NCBI RefSeq assembly: GCF_001653565.1
Contig: NZ_LYPB01000081.1
Span: 1-64,000, forward strand
Direction of reading: 5' to 3'
Source of the DNA: Paenibacillus oryzisoli
Lineage (GTDB): Bacteria > Bacillota > Bacilli > Paenibacillales > NBRC-103111
Length of the DNA stretch: 64,000 nucleotides
This document shows, piece after piece, positions 16,483 through 24,246 of the stretch. Position 1 is the first letter of the stretch. Each line of letters opens with the position of its first letter. Under the pieces are notes generated by a model. That model was not told the DNA's origin, did not search any database, and saw only the letters and a program-made list of their open reading frames with translations. The translations under genes were made by a program, and so were the position numbers.

Positions 16483-17385
16483 GTGGTAGTCCAACAGTCC
16501 AAAGCGGTATGGAGCCAACTCATCATACATACCATATTCATTTTGCTCACGATCGCAATGCTGGTTCCATTTGCCCTCGTTATCGTTATCTCGTTTTCTG
16601 ATGAACAGTCGATTCTCCATAATGGCTTCCGCCTTATTCCGGATCAGTTCAGCGCTGCGGCTTACCATTATTTTCTGAAAACGCCAGAGACGATTCTACG
16701 GGCCTACGGTGTGACGATTCTCGTCGCTGTCATTGGCACATGCATCAGTCTAATTCTAACCTCTACAATGGGCTACGTCCTGTCCAGAAGGGATTATGGT
16801 CTGCAGCGAGCAACGTCCTTCTACGTGTTCTTCACAATGCTGTTCAACGGTGGTCTTGTGCCGTTCTACATTATGATGACCCAGATATTGCATTTAAAAG
16901 ATTCCATATGGGCACTCATCGTGCCTGGATTGCTCAGTCCCTTCTACGTACTGATTATGAAGGGTTTCATGGCCAAAATCCCGACCGAGATTATTGAGTC
17001 GGCGAAAGTGGAGGGGGCGCGAGAGTGGCGGATTTACACGGCGCTGATTCTTCCGCTCTCGAAGCCAGCACTTGCGACATTGGGATTGTTTATCCTTTTT
17101 AACTATTGGAACGAATGGTTCAACGCACTTCTGTTTATCAACAACGAGAAACTGGTTCCACTTCAGTTGCTGCTCGTGAGGACCATGAACACACTTGACT
17201 TCATCACATCGCGTCCCGAGTTCGCCTCAGCGTTGGTTACGCTCAATGTTGATATGGGTGACTTTCCGAAGACGTCAGCTAAATTTGCTGTAGCCGTTCT
17301 ATCAGCTGGTCCGATGTTGCTGGTATTCCCATTCTTTCAACGGTTTTTCGTTAAGGGTCTGACGATCGGTGCCATTAAAGGTTAA
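16483..17385 (+). CDS. Sugar ABC transporter permease (LplC/YtcP type)
   Basis: 300 residues, six predicted membrane helices. The EAA loop is ESAKVEGAREWRIYTALILP near residue 170, and the C-terminus FVKGLTIGAIKG is typical of the family. GTG 16483 is the start, 7 nt after AAGGAGGG; the stop codon of the previous permease is part of that ribosome site, so the two are translated together. An intercistronic hairpin follows before the second binding protein. Confidence 0.93.
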   Translation: MVVQQSKAVWSQLIIHTIFILLTIAMLVPFALVIVISFSDEQSILHNGFRLIPDQFSAAAYHYFLKTPETILRAYGVTILVAVIGTCISLILTSTMGYVLSRRDYGLQRATSFYVFFTMLFNGGLVPFYIMMTQILHLKDSIWALIVPGLLSPFYVLIMKGFMAKIPTEIIESAKVEGAREWRIYTALILPLSKPALATLGLFILFNYWNEWFNALLFINNEKLVPLQLLLVRTMNTLDFITSRPEFASALVTLNVDMGDFPKTSAKFAVAVLSAGPMLLVFPFFQRFFVKGLTIGAIKG

Positions 17386-17397
17386 GTTGTAAGCCTC

Positions 17398-17456
17398 GGA
17401 TGGGAAAAGCTTGAAAGGGGGCGAGCCGGAGTTGTAGGAATAGCTTTTCACATCCG
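17398..17456 (+). other. Intercistronic stem-loop before binding protein 2
   Basis: GGATGGGAAAAGCT (17398-17411) and AGCTTTTCACATCC (17442-17455) pair with a single mismatch, plus one further C-G pair outside, around a 30-nt loop. There is no T-run. Such hairpins between transporter genes often set relative mRNA stability; a partial terminator is the alternative. Confidence 0.6.
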
Positions 17457-17499
17457 CTTTCATAAATAAAATTGATAATCATTAAGGGAGGTTTCTTCA

Positions 17500-19023
17500 T
17501 TGAAAAAGATCATAAAATCACGCTTTCAGTGGATGTCCACGCTCGCAGTTAGTTCCGCACTTGCCATTGCCGTAACCGGCTGCGGCAGCAGTACAGACAA
17601 TACTAGCACGCCTTCCCCATCCAGCAGTGGGGCACCCGCAGCATCTGCATCCGATGCGCCCAAAAAGCTTGATCCGGTCGAATTGACGTGGTACTACCCA
17701 CAGAACAAAGCAAATCCAGATCTACAACTCGTGAATGATGCTGTTAATAAGATTACACAAGAGAAAATTAACGCAACAATCAAGTTGATGCCGGTTGACT
17801 TCGGTACGTATGAGCAGAAGTTGAACACGATTGTAGCTGCTAACGAAGTAACCGATATTATCTGGACGTCGAACTGGCTTTTTAAATTCGATCAGAATCA
17901 GAAGAAAGGTGTATTCCAGCCACTCGATGATTTGTTGAAGAATCAAGGTCAAAAACTATACAAATCGTTAGAAGAGAAGTTCTGGAATGATGCAAAGTTA
18001 GACGGCAAAATCTATGCGATACCGAACTATCAAATCTCCGCAACTCGAGCAGGACTGGTCATGCAGAAGCGTTTTGTAGATAAATATAAATTGGACGTAA
18101 GCACGATTAAGAAGTTGGAAGACCTCGAGCCGTACCTGAAACAGATTAAGGATAACGAGCCTGGGATTATACCATTCGGGACCCAGCGCGGACCTTACCA
18201 AGGATCTCTCTACAACATTGATGTGAAGGGACCCGTTTACAAGAACGATACGACCTTCAAAGTCCTGCCAGATGTGACAACTGAAATGAGAGCCAATTTC
18301 AAACTAATGAACTCCTGGTACACGAAGGGTTACATCAATAAAGATGCTGCAACGATAAAAGCTGCAGCAGACGCTTACAACAAAGGCACAACTGCAGTCT
18401 GGTTCGACCATACCGGCAAGCCAGGATCTGAGGTTGAGTTCAAAGCAGCGAACGGTGGTAATGACGTCGTGCTCGTGCCACTAGCTAAAGCGGTATTTAG
18501 CGGTGCAGCAAGCACGATGAATGCAATCAGCCGAACTTCCAAAAATCCAGAGAGAGCGATGATGTTCCTTGAACTGGTGAACACCGATAAGCAATTGTAT
18601 AACACACTCGTTTACGGTATTGAAGGTAAGCATTATACGAAGACAACAGGCAATTTCATCAAAATTAATCAGGATGCAGGCTACTTCACGAACACGGACT
18701 GGATCTTCGGCAGCATCATTAACGAGTATTTACCGGAAGGCTCACCAGCTGACAAATTGGAGCAAACAGCCAAAGTTAACGCTGAAGGTGAAGTTTCCCC
18801 GCTTACTGGATTTGTCTTCAATTCGGAACCAGTCAAGACTGAAACCGCGAACGTCAAGGCTGTAAACGATGAGTATTATCAGGGTCTCGGAAGCGGTACG
18901 CTCGATCCGGAGAAGTACTTGCCGATTTATGAAGAGAAATTGAAGAAAGCTGGCGCTGATGTGATCGTAGCTGAGCGTCAGAAGCAGCTTGACGCATGGT
19001 TGAAGGCGAATGGCAAGAAGTAA
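17500..19023 (+). CDS. Sugar ABC transporter substrate-binding lipoprotein 2
   Basis: 507 residues. The signal peptide ends at AVTGC, followed by a Ser/Pro/Ala tether and an LplA-type family 1 binding domain from about residue 55 to the end. It is paralogous to the product of 13781-15277 along its full length, with the same C-terminal DUF3502-like region ending in WLKANGKK. TTG 17500 has AAGGGAGGT 8 nt upstream. It is the third gene of the permease operon and is followed by a terminator. Two binding proteins for one permease pair suggest either two related ligands or dosage. Confidence 0.92.
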   Translation: MKKIIKSRFQWMSTLAVSSALAIAVTGCGSSTDNTSTPSPSSSGAPAASASDAPKKLDPVELTWYYPQNKANPDLQLVNDAVNKITQEKINATIKLMPVDFGTYEQKLNTIVAANEVTDIIWTSNWLFKFDQNQKKGVFQPLDDLLKNQGQKLYKSLEEKFWNDAKLDGKIYAIPNYQISATRAGLVMQKRFVDKYKLDVSTIKKLEDLEPYLKQIKDNEPGIIPFGTQRGPYQGSLYNIDVKGPVYKNDTTFKVLPDVTTEMRANFKLMNSWYTKGYINKDAATIKAAADAYNKGTTAVWFDHTGKPGSEVEFKAANGGNDVVLVPLAKAVFSGAASTMNAISRTSKNPERAMMFLELVNTDKQLYNTLVYGIEGKHYTKTTGNFIKINQDAGYFTNTDWIFGSIINEYLPEGSPADKLEQTAKVNAEGEVSPLTGFVFNSEPVKTETANVKAVNDEYYQGLGSGTLDPEKYLPIYEEKLKKAGADVIVAERQKQLDAWLKANGKK

Positions 19024-19048
19024 CATGTGACGCATAAATCCTTGGAGT

Positions 19049-19101
19049 ACCTGGTCTATCTCCTGAATACAGCAATGTATCTCAGGGATAGCCCAGGTTT
19101 T
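19049..19101 (+). terminator. Terminator after binding protein 2
   Basis: ACCTGGTCTATCTCCTGA pairs with TCAGGGATAGCCCAGGT (one bulge) and is followed by TTTTAT. Confidence 0.75.
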
Positions 19102-19179
19102 ATGGGCTTTGCTTGATTGGTTGCAGCCATAGGTACAGTACTGAGTATGTGGAACACAAGAATGAGGGAGGACTTTTCA

Positions 19180-20166
19180 GTGAAAATTGCCATACTGCAA
19201 GGAAAAGACAAACGGGAGCGGATCTTCGGGCCAGAGCATCTGGCTCAGCTCCGGGAATTAGGTGAAGTTGTACTCAATGAGGACAATGGGAACCCATCGG
19301 AGGAGCAAGCGCGCACCTTAATTGCTGGAGCGGATGTGGCGATCACCTCATGGGGCTGCTGTGCACTGACAGAACGCGTGCTGGAGAGTGCACCGAATTT
19401 GAAGCTCGTTCTTCATGCAGCCGGCACCGTCAAGCCGATTGTTACAGAAGCGCTGTGGCAGCGCGGAGTTCGTGTAGCTAATGCGACAGAAGCGCTTGGC
19501 CAAGGGGTGGCGGAGACTGCGCTCGGCTTTACCATCGTGTCCCTCAAGGACATGTGGCGGCTTAGTCGGGAGACGGCGGCTGGCGGCTGGGGTGACGGTT
19601 CGCGCGTGCGCGAAGTGTACGGTCTGACGATCGGGGTTGTCGGAGCAGGACGTGCAGGTTCTCACTACATTAAATTGCTTCGCCAATTCGATGTCAAGAT
19701 TGCGCTTTACGATCCTTTCGTCAGCGAGGAGCGCGCTAGGGAAATGGGCGCGCAGAAGCTGGAGCTGGAGGATTTGCTGCGAGTGAGCGATGTTGTATCT
19801 ATTCACTTGCCGTCGTTGCCGGAGACGTATCATATGTTTAACGCGGATCGGCTGGCGATGATGAAAGACGACTGTGTGCTGATTAATACAGCTCGCGGTT
19901 CGGTCATCGACGAGGTGGCACTCGCAGCCGAATTGAGCAAAGGGCGACTGTTCGCATGTCTCGACGTCACGGATCCAGAGCCGCCGGAAGTGAACCATCC
20001 GCTGCGCGCGCTGCCGAACGTAATTCTGACCCCGCATATTGCCGGCGCCGTCAATAATGGCTTGGGGCGCATCGCGAAGGCGGTAGTGAGCGACTTGCGG
20101 GCTTATCTGGAGGATCGCCCCTTGAGTGGCGAAGTCCGGGCGGAGCAGATGCATCTGCTCGCTTGA
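19180..20166 (+). CDS. D-2-hydroxyacid dehydrogenase (phosphoglycerate-dehydrogenase-like)
   Basis: About 328 residues. The Rossmann loop is VGVVGAGRAGSH, and the catalytic arginine, glutamate and histidine stand in NTARGSVID, DVTDPEPPEV and LTPHIAGAV respectively. The protein lacks the C-terminal ACT domain of SerA, so it is the short, catabolic or broad-range form that oxidises or reduces D-2-hydroxyacids. GTG 19180 was chosen because GAGGGAGG (19164-19171) lies 8 nt before it; the upstream ATG would add 21 residues with no family match. Its place after the sugar importer suggests a role in breaking down a sugar acid, but it has its own leader after a terminator. Confidence 0.85.
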   Translation: MKIAILQGKDKRERIFGPEHLAQLRELGEVVLNEDNGNPSEEQARTLIAGADVAITSWGCCALTERVLESAPNLKLVLHAAGTVKPIVTEALWQRGVRVANATEALGQGVAETALGFTIVSLKDMWRLSRETAAGGWGDGSRVREVYGLTIGVVGAGRAGSHYIKLLRQFDVKIALYDPFVSEERAREMGAQKLELEDLLRVSDVVSIHLPSLPETYHMFNADRLAMMKDDCVLINTARGSVIDEVALAAELSKGRLFACLDVTDPEPPEVNHPLRALPNVILTPHIAGAVNNGLGRIAKAVVSDLRAYLEDRPLSGEVRAEQMHLLA

Positions 20167-20208
20167 GGTTGAGCTGCTATGTTGGATTTGCGTTAGCTCC
20201 ACTGCATC

Positions 20209-20402
20209 AAAATAGATGGAAAATGTACAGCTAATCGTGGTCATTTGCGTGAAATGGAACAAGTAACTGGATTTTATACAGCTAATTTCAGGCGAGTTGC
20301 CCATTTTCGTGAAAAGTGTGAAATTTAACTGGATGTTTTCCAGTTATTGGCCTCATTCTCGCGATTTGAACGAAAATAGCTGTATTTTTTCCAGTTATTC
20401 CT
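20209..20402. repeat. Intergenic AT-rich repeat cluster, second full copy
   Basis: Modules appear in this order: AAATAGATGGAAAATGTACAG from 20210, AACTGGATTTTATACAGCTA from about 20264, AACTGGATGTTTTCCAGTTA from about 20326, and GAAAATAGCTGTATTTTTTC from about 20372. The first and last closely match modules at 2400 and 2511. The rest of the gene-free stretch 20167-20567 shows only the ribosome site of the next gene (AATAAGGAGG). Confidence 0.7.
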
Positions 20403-20567
20403 ATATGGGAATACTGGGAGGAGGTGCTGCCGTTACGTGACGCAACATGTCGAAGCGTTCTGCAAGGAAATAGCCAGGCTTGCAGGTTTTTGCAATCATT
20501 CAACAGAAAAAGGAGAATGTCAGCGAGTATACAACACAATATTAATCGATAATAAGGAGGCTAACTG

Positions 20568-23500
20568 ATGAAGGTAAAGTCTACATGTCGTTTAGGTCTT
20601 GCTGCGATGATGAGTTTGGCAATGGTGATGGGCGCATTGCCCGCTCAGTCCGTTTCGGCAGATGCAACTACCTATTATGTATCGCAGGCAGCAAGCAGTA
20701 GTGATACGGGAAATAATGGGAAATCTTTAGGGGCTGCTTTCAGAACCATTCAACGCTGCGTGAACGCTTTGGTACCAGGAGACACATGTGAAGTGTCATC
20801 CGGTATTTATCGCGAGACCATTACGCCGCCAACCGGAACGGCGGAGAATTCTCGTATCACGATCAAGGCGGCAAACGGAGCGAACGTCGTGGTCAGCGGC
20901 ACTGATCCGATTGCGAGCGCATGGACATCTGCAGGCATTACGGGAATGCCTGTCTATAAGACTCCTTACACAAGAAGTTCGCTGCTTGATGAGACAGAGG
21001 AGCAGTTCTTTGTCGTTCCGAAGGATACCAATGGCTATTTGTCCGCGGACCCTACCCTTCTATGGGAAGCTCGTTGGCCCAATATCAGTTCTTACAACTT
21101 GAACGGATTGAAAGATAACATGGCATTCATGCAGTCTGCCTCTAACCTGACAACCTCCTATACAGTCACGGACAGTACGTTGCCTAACATTAATTGGGTC
21201 GGTGCGACTATATGGGAGCGGGGAGGGGACGCCTACACTGGGCAAACCACAACCATTACTGGCTTCAATAACACGACGAAAACCCTGACGATGAATCCGG
21301 TCACAAACGATCAATCGTATTACTCGCCACGACAAGGAAATACCTATTTCCTCTCCGGCGTATTGGGTGCACTCGACGTGGCCAGCGAGTGGCATACGGA
21401 TGCGACGCACCTCTACTTGTGGGATCCGTCTGGCGGTGTTCCCGCGAATGTGGAGGCTAAGACCCGCCAAACGGCTTTTAATCTGAAAGGCAAATCCTAC
21501 ATCACCATCTCCGGCATCCGAACAATGGCGGCGAACATCTTGATGGGGACGGTTGGCAGCACCCCGTCCACACATAATGTGCTAGACAAGATCAAAGCCG
21601 AATATCTGTATTTCTCCGATTACAGCCATGGCACATCGATTGAGAGTCAGCGCGAGCGGGGCATCAACATGGTAGGCGACTACAATGAGTTGAAGAACAG
21701 CACGATTGCCTATTCTACTGGAACGCTGATTCATATAGCGGGCAAAGGCAATCGAATCTTAAATAATAGCATTCATAATGGTAGTTACATGGCTACGCAC
21801 GATTCGCTGATTCGATTATCAAGCGGAGCTGAGAACGTCATCGATCACAACGAAATCCGTGATTCAGGAAGAGGACTCCTCTCCATCTACCAAGGTAGTG
21901 GAGTGATCAGTTACAACGATATGTATCGGGGCATGAAGCTCTCCCGTGACGGCGGTCTGATCTATGCTTGGGGCTCTGACCTTGGCAACAGCGAATTCCA
22001 CCACAATTGGATTCACGACAGCAAAGGAGACGACACGAGTGTCGGCATGTATTTCGACAACTACACGGAGAACGCGATCATCCATCACAACGTCATCTAT
22101 AACAATGATACGGGGATTCAGATGGGGGCGCCAGGCAATTTCAAACTCGTCCACAACAACACGATCGTGAATAATGATAAGAGCGTTGGGTTTCACGGAG
22201 CGGCCGGTTACCCCGACGATTTCTACGGCACTCGTTTTTATAACAACATCATGACGGATAAAGCTTTCGCGATTGATTCGGACCGCAAGCTGTTTCCTAC
22301 AACCGTTTCCCAAGGCTACAACACCCTATCGCCCGTTGGTTTGAATTTCATCAATCCGGCAGGCGGCAACGGGAACGACTTCAGGCTGCAATCAGGCTCC
22401 ACTGCAATTGACAGCGGGGCGGCCATCGCCGGCATTACCAGTACATACACTTGGGGCGGGAGCGCTCCGGACGCTGGTGCCTATGAGTATGGAGGTGGCT
22501 CGAACAGCTCCAACTGGATTCCGTCTTACAATCACTCCAATTATCCGGTTACACCGACTTGGCAGTTGATTGACACACCCTATATGAATCGGGTTACGAA
22601 TAGCGCCTTCGAAAGAGGGCTCACGGATTGGCTAACCTGGTCGACAGCGGCAACTGAAGTAACGGTCGGTTCGGATACGCAATTTGCCGTTCCAGCTTCA
22701 CCGATGCCAGCCAAGCCGAATTGGATCAACCGGGGCAAGAATAACAAGCTTCGGCTTGGAGATGGGAACAGTCCTGCAGGAGGATCGACGGTAGGCGATG
22801 GGATCGAACAGTCCATCTCAGGTCTGAAGCCGAATACAGCGTATACGTATTCCGCTTGGATCTACAACATTCCGCTAGATCCCAATATTACGACACCGGT
22901 GTCGACGGAAACAATTTTACTTGGAGCGGAGAATTACGATGCGTCTGCATCGACCATGCCGAAAGTATCGGTAGCTTCGAGCAGTGGGAAGTACGTGCGC
23001 CAGGAGCTGAATTTTACAACAGGCTCGCTTACTGCAGCGAACGGAACGCCGATCAAACCGCGTGTGCAAATATTTAAAAACAAATCGTACGCTTACCATT
23101 ACTCCTTCGCGGAAGACGTCGGTTTAGTTGAATCATCGCCGTTTAATTCAGGGCTTAGCGACGCTTCTAACCTGAAGGATGTGGCATTCGTTGGAGCGCC
23201 GGCTACAAGCACGACCGCGGGGGCAACAGGAAGTCTTACCTTGAACGGCACGCTGCAGAACGGTAGTAGTGCTAGCTGGACGGGTGCGACGATCACGTTT
23301 ACTTCGAGCGATCCTAGTGTCGTAAGAATTGATAGTTCCACTGGTGGGGTGGTTTCCTACACGGCCATGGGTCCCGGTCAAGTGACCGTATCTGCCATTG
23401 CAAGAAAAGGAAACATCGCCAAGGCAACGAGTCAGATCGTCACTGTGTATCCGGTTGGATCGCCACCTGCGACAGACTTCACTGCCAAGGCATACGGAAC

Positions 23501-24077
23501 GAATGCAAGTGGGTTTACGACATGGAACAGCACGACAAATACGTATATACTTGTCGGCAAAGGGGATAATGTCTGGGGCACTTCCGACGACTTCGTCTTC
23601 TTGAAGAAGTCCGAACTTAACTCCAATGCGGCCAGTTCCAAACTGACACTGAAAGCGAACATCGAGTTCAGCGCTTACGATCCGGCTTCCATCGGCCTTA
23701 TGTTGCGAGAGCAGGATACGGCGGGTTCCGAGCATGCAGAGTTCCGAATGGACGGAGTAGGCGATATTCTCCGACTCGTGTTCCGGAATTCAGCATCGGG
23801 GTCCACCGATTTGATCAACCATTACAAAACCGGTGTGAAGCAAATACCAGCTTCCACAGGTGTGATTCCTCGCCTGCTGCCAATCATGCTGACCAAGGAA
23901 GGAAACGTCGTGAAAGGCTTCTATCTGGACGGCAATCAATACGTTCTATTCGGCCAAACGACGGTCAACTTCACGGATGGAGCCAACATTCTCGCCGGGA
24001 TAGCACTGTACTCCGGCTCTGGGCGGCCTGAGGCCAAGGCGGTCATTACGGATCTGCAGCTCATACGCAATTACTAA
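20568..24077 (+). CDS. Secreted right-handed beta-helix protein with Ig-like and carbohydrate-binding-like modules
   Basis: 1169 residues. A Sec signal peptide ends near SVSADA (about residue 32). Residues about 35-640 form a right-handed parallel beta-helix with repeated turns such as HNWIHDSKG, HHNVIYNND and VHNNTIVNN, a fold shared by polysaccharide lyases and chondroitinase B-like enzymes. Next come a galactose-binding-like sandwich (about 670-860), a BIG2-type Ig domain (about 870-955) and a C-terminal lectin-like sandwich (about 970-1169). No SLH or LPXTG anchor is present, so it should be released. It is a paralogue of the minus-strand giant at 29853-33968. Catalytic residues cannot be named with confidence; a lyase or epimerase acting on a uronic or amino-sugar polymer is the likely role. 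Confidence 0.85.
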   Translation: MKVKSTCRLGLAAMMSLAMVMGALPAQSVSADATTYYVSQAASSSDTGNNGKSLGAAFRTIQRCVNALVPGDTCEVSSGIYRETITPPTGTAENSRITIKAANGANVVVSGTDPIASAWTSAGITGMPVYKTPYTRSSLLDETEEQFFVVPKDTNGYLSADPTLLWEARWPNISSYNLNGLKDNMAFMQSASNLTTSYTVTDSTLPNINWVGATIWERGGDAYTGQTTTITGFNNTTKTLTMNPVTNDQSYYSPRQGNTYFLSGVLGALDVASEWHTDATHLYLWDPSGGVPANVEAKTRQTAFNLKGKSYITISGIRTMAANILMGTVGSTPSTHNVLDKIKAEYLYFSDYSHGTSIESQRERGINMVGDYNELKNSTIAYSTGTLIHIAGKGNRILNNSIHNGSYMATHDSLIRLSSGAENVIDHNEIRDSGRGLLSIYQGSGVISYNDMYRGMKLSRDGGLIYAWGSDLGNSEFHHNWIHDSKGDDTSVGMYFDNYTENAIIHHNVIYNNDTGIQMGAPGNFKLVHNNTIVNNDKSVGFHGAAGYPDDFYGTRFYNNIMTDKAFAIDSDRKLFPTTVSQGYNTLSPVGLNFINPAGGNGNDFRLQSGSTAIDSGAAIAGITSTYTWGGSAPDAGAYEYGGGSNSSNWIPSYNHSNYPVTPTWQLIDTPYMNRVTNSAFERGLTDWLTWSTAATEVTVGSDTQFAVPASPMPAKPNWINRGKNNKLRLGDGNSPAGGSTVGDGIEQSISGLKPNTAYTYSAWIYNIPLDPNITTPVSTETILLGAENYDASASTMPKVSVASSSGKYVRQELNFTTGSLTAANGTPIKPRVQIFKNKSYAYHYSFAEDVGLVESSPFNSGLSDASNLKDVAFVGAPATSTTAGATGSLTLNGTLQNGSSASWTGATITFTSSDPSVVRIDSSTGGVVSYTAMGPGQVTVSAIARKGNIAKATSQIVTVYPVGSPPATDFTAKAYGTNASGFTTWNSTTNTYILVGKGDNVWGTSDDFVFLKKSELNSNAASSKLTLKANIEFSAYDPASIGLMLREQDTAGSEHAEFRMDGVGDILRLVFRNSASGSTDLINHYKTGVKQIPASTGVIPRLLPIMLTKEGNVVKGFYLDGNQYVLFGQTTVNFTDGANILAGIALYSGSGRPEAKAVITDLQLIRNY

Positions 24078-24100
24078 GCCCAGGTCCCGACACACAATCG

Positions 24101-24128
24101 TACACCCTTCGGATATCCGAAGGGTGTA
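24101..24128. terminator. Perfect 28-nt palindrome after the beta-helix gene
   Basis: TACACCCTTCGGAT joined directly to ATCCGAAGGGTGTA, 23 bases after the stop. It forms a very stable hairpin with no T-run. Confidence 0.65.
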
Positions 24129-24246
24129 TATCTACGAAGAGGAAGTATGCACTTCATGTTGAATTATGTAAAGGTAAGGCAAGCCGTAGACTAGATGCAG
24201 GAGCGATTGGCACTGTAAAGGAAGTCGTGAATGAGGGGATGTAACG

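Noticed and set aside
17471..17489. Possible Fur box before binding protein 2 (TTGATAATCATTAAG)
   Set aside because: The left half is perfect but the right half fails, and it overlaps the ribosome site of a sugar-transport gene; chance similarity is more likely.
19348..20304. A 318-residue minus-strand reading frame
   Set aside because: It lies antisense to the clearly real D-2-hydroxyacid dehydrogenase, and its residue mix (many His, Arg, Gln, Cys) is typical of a shadow frame.
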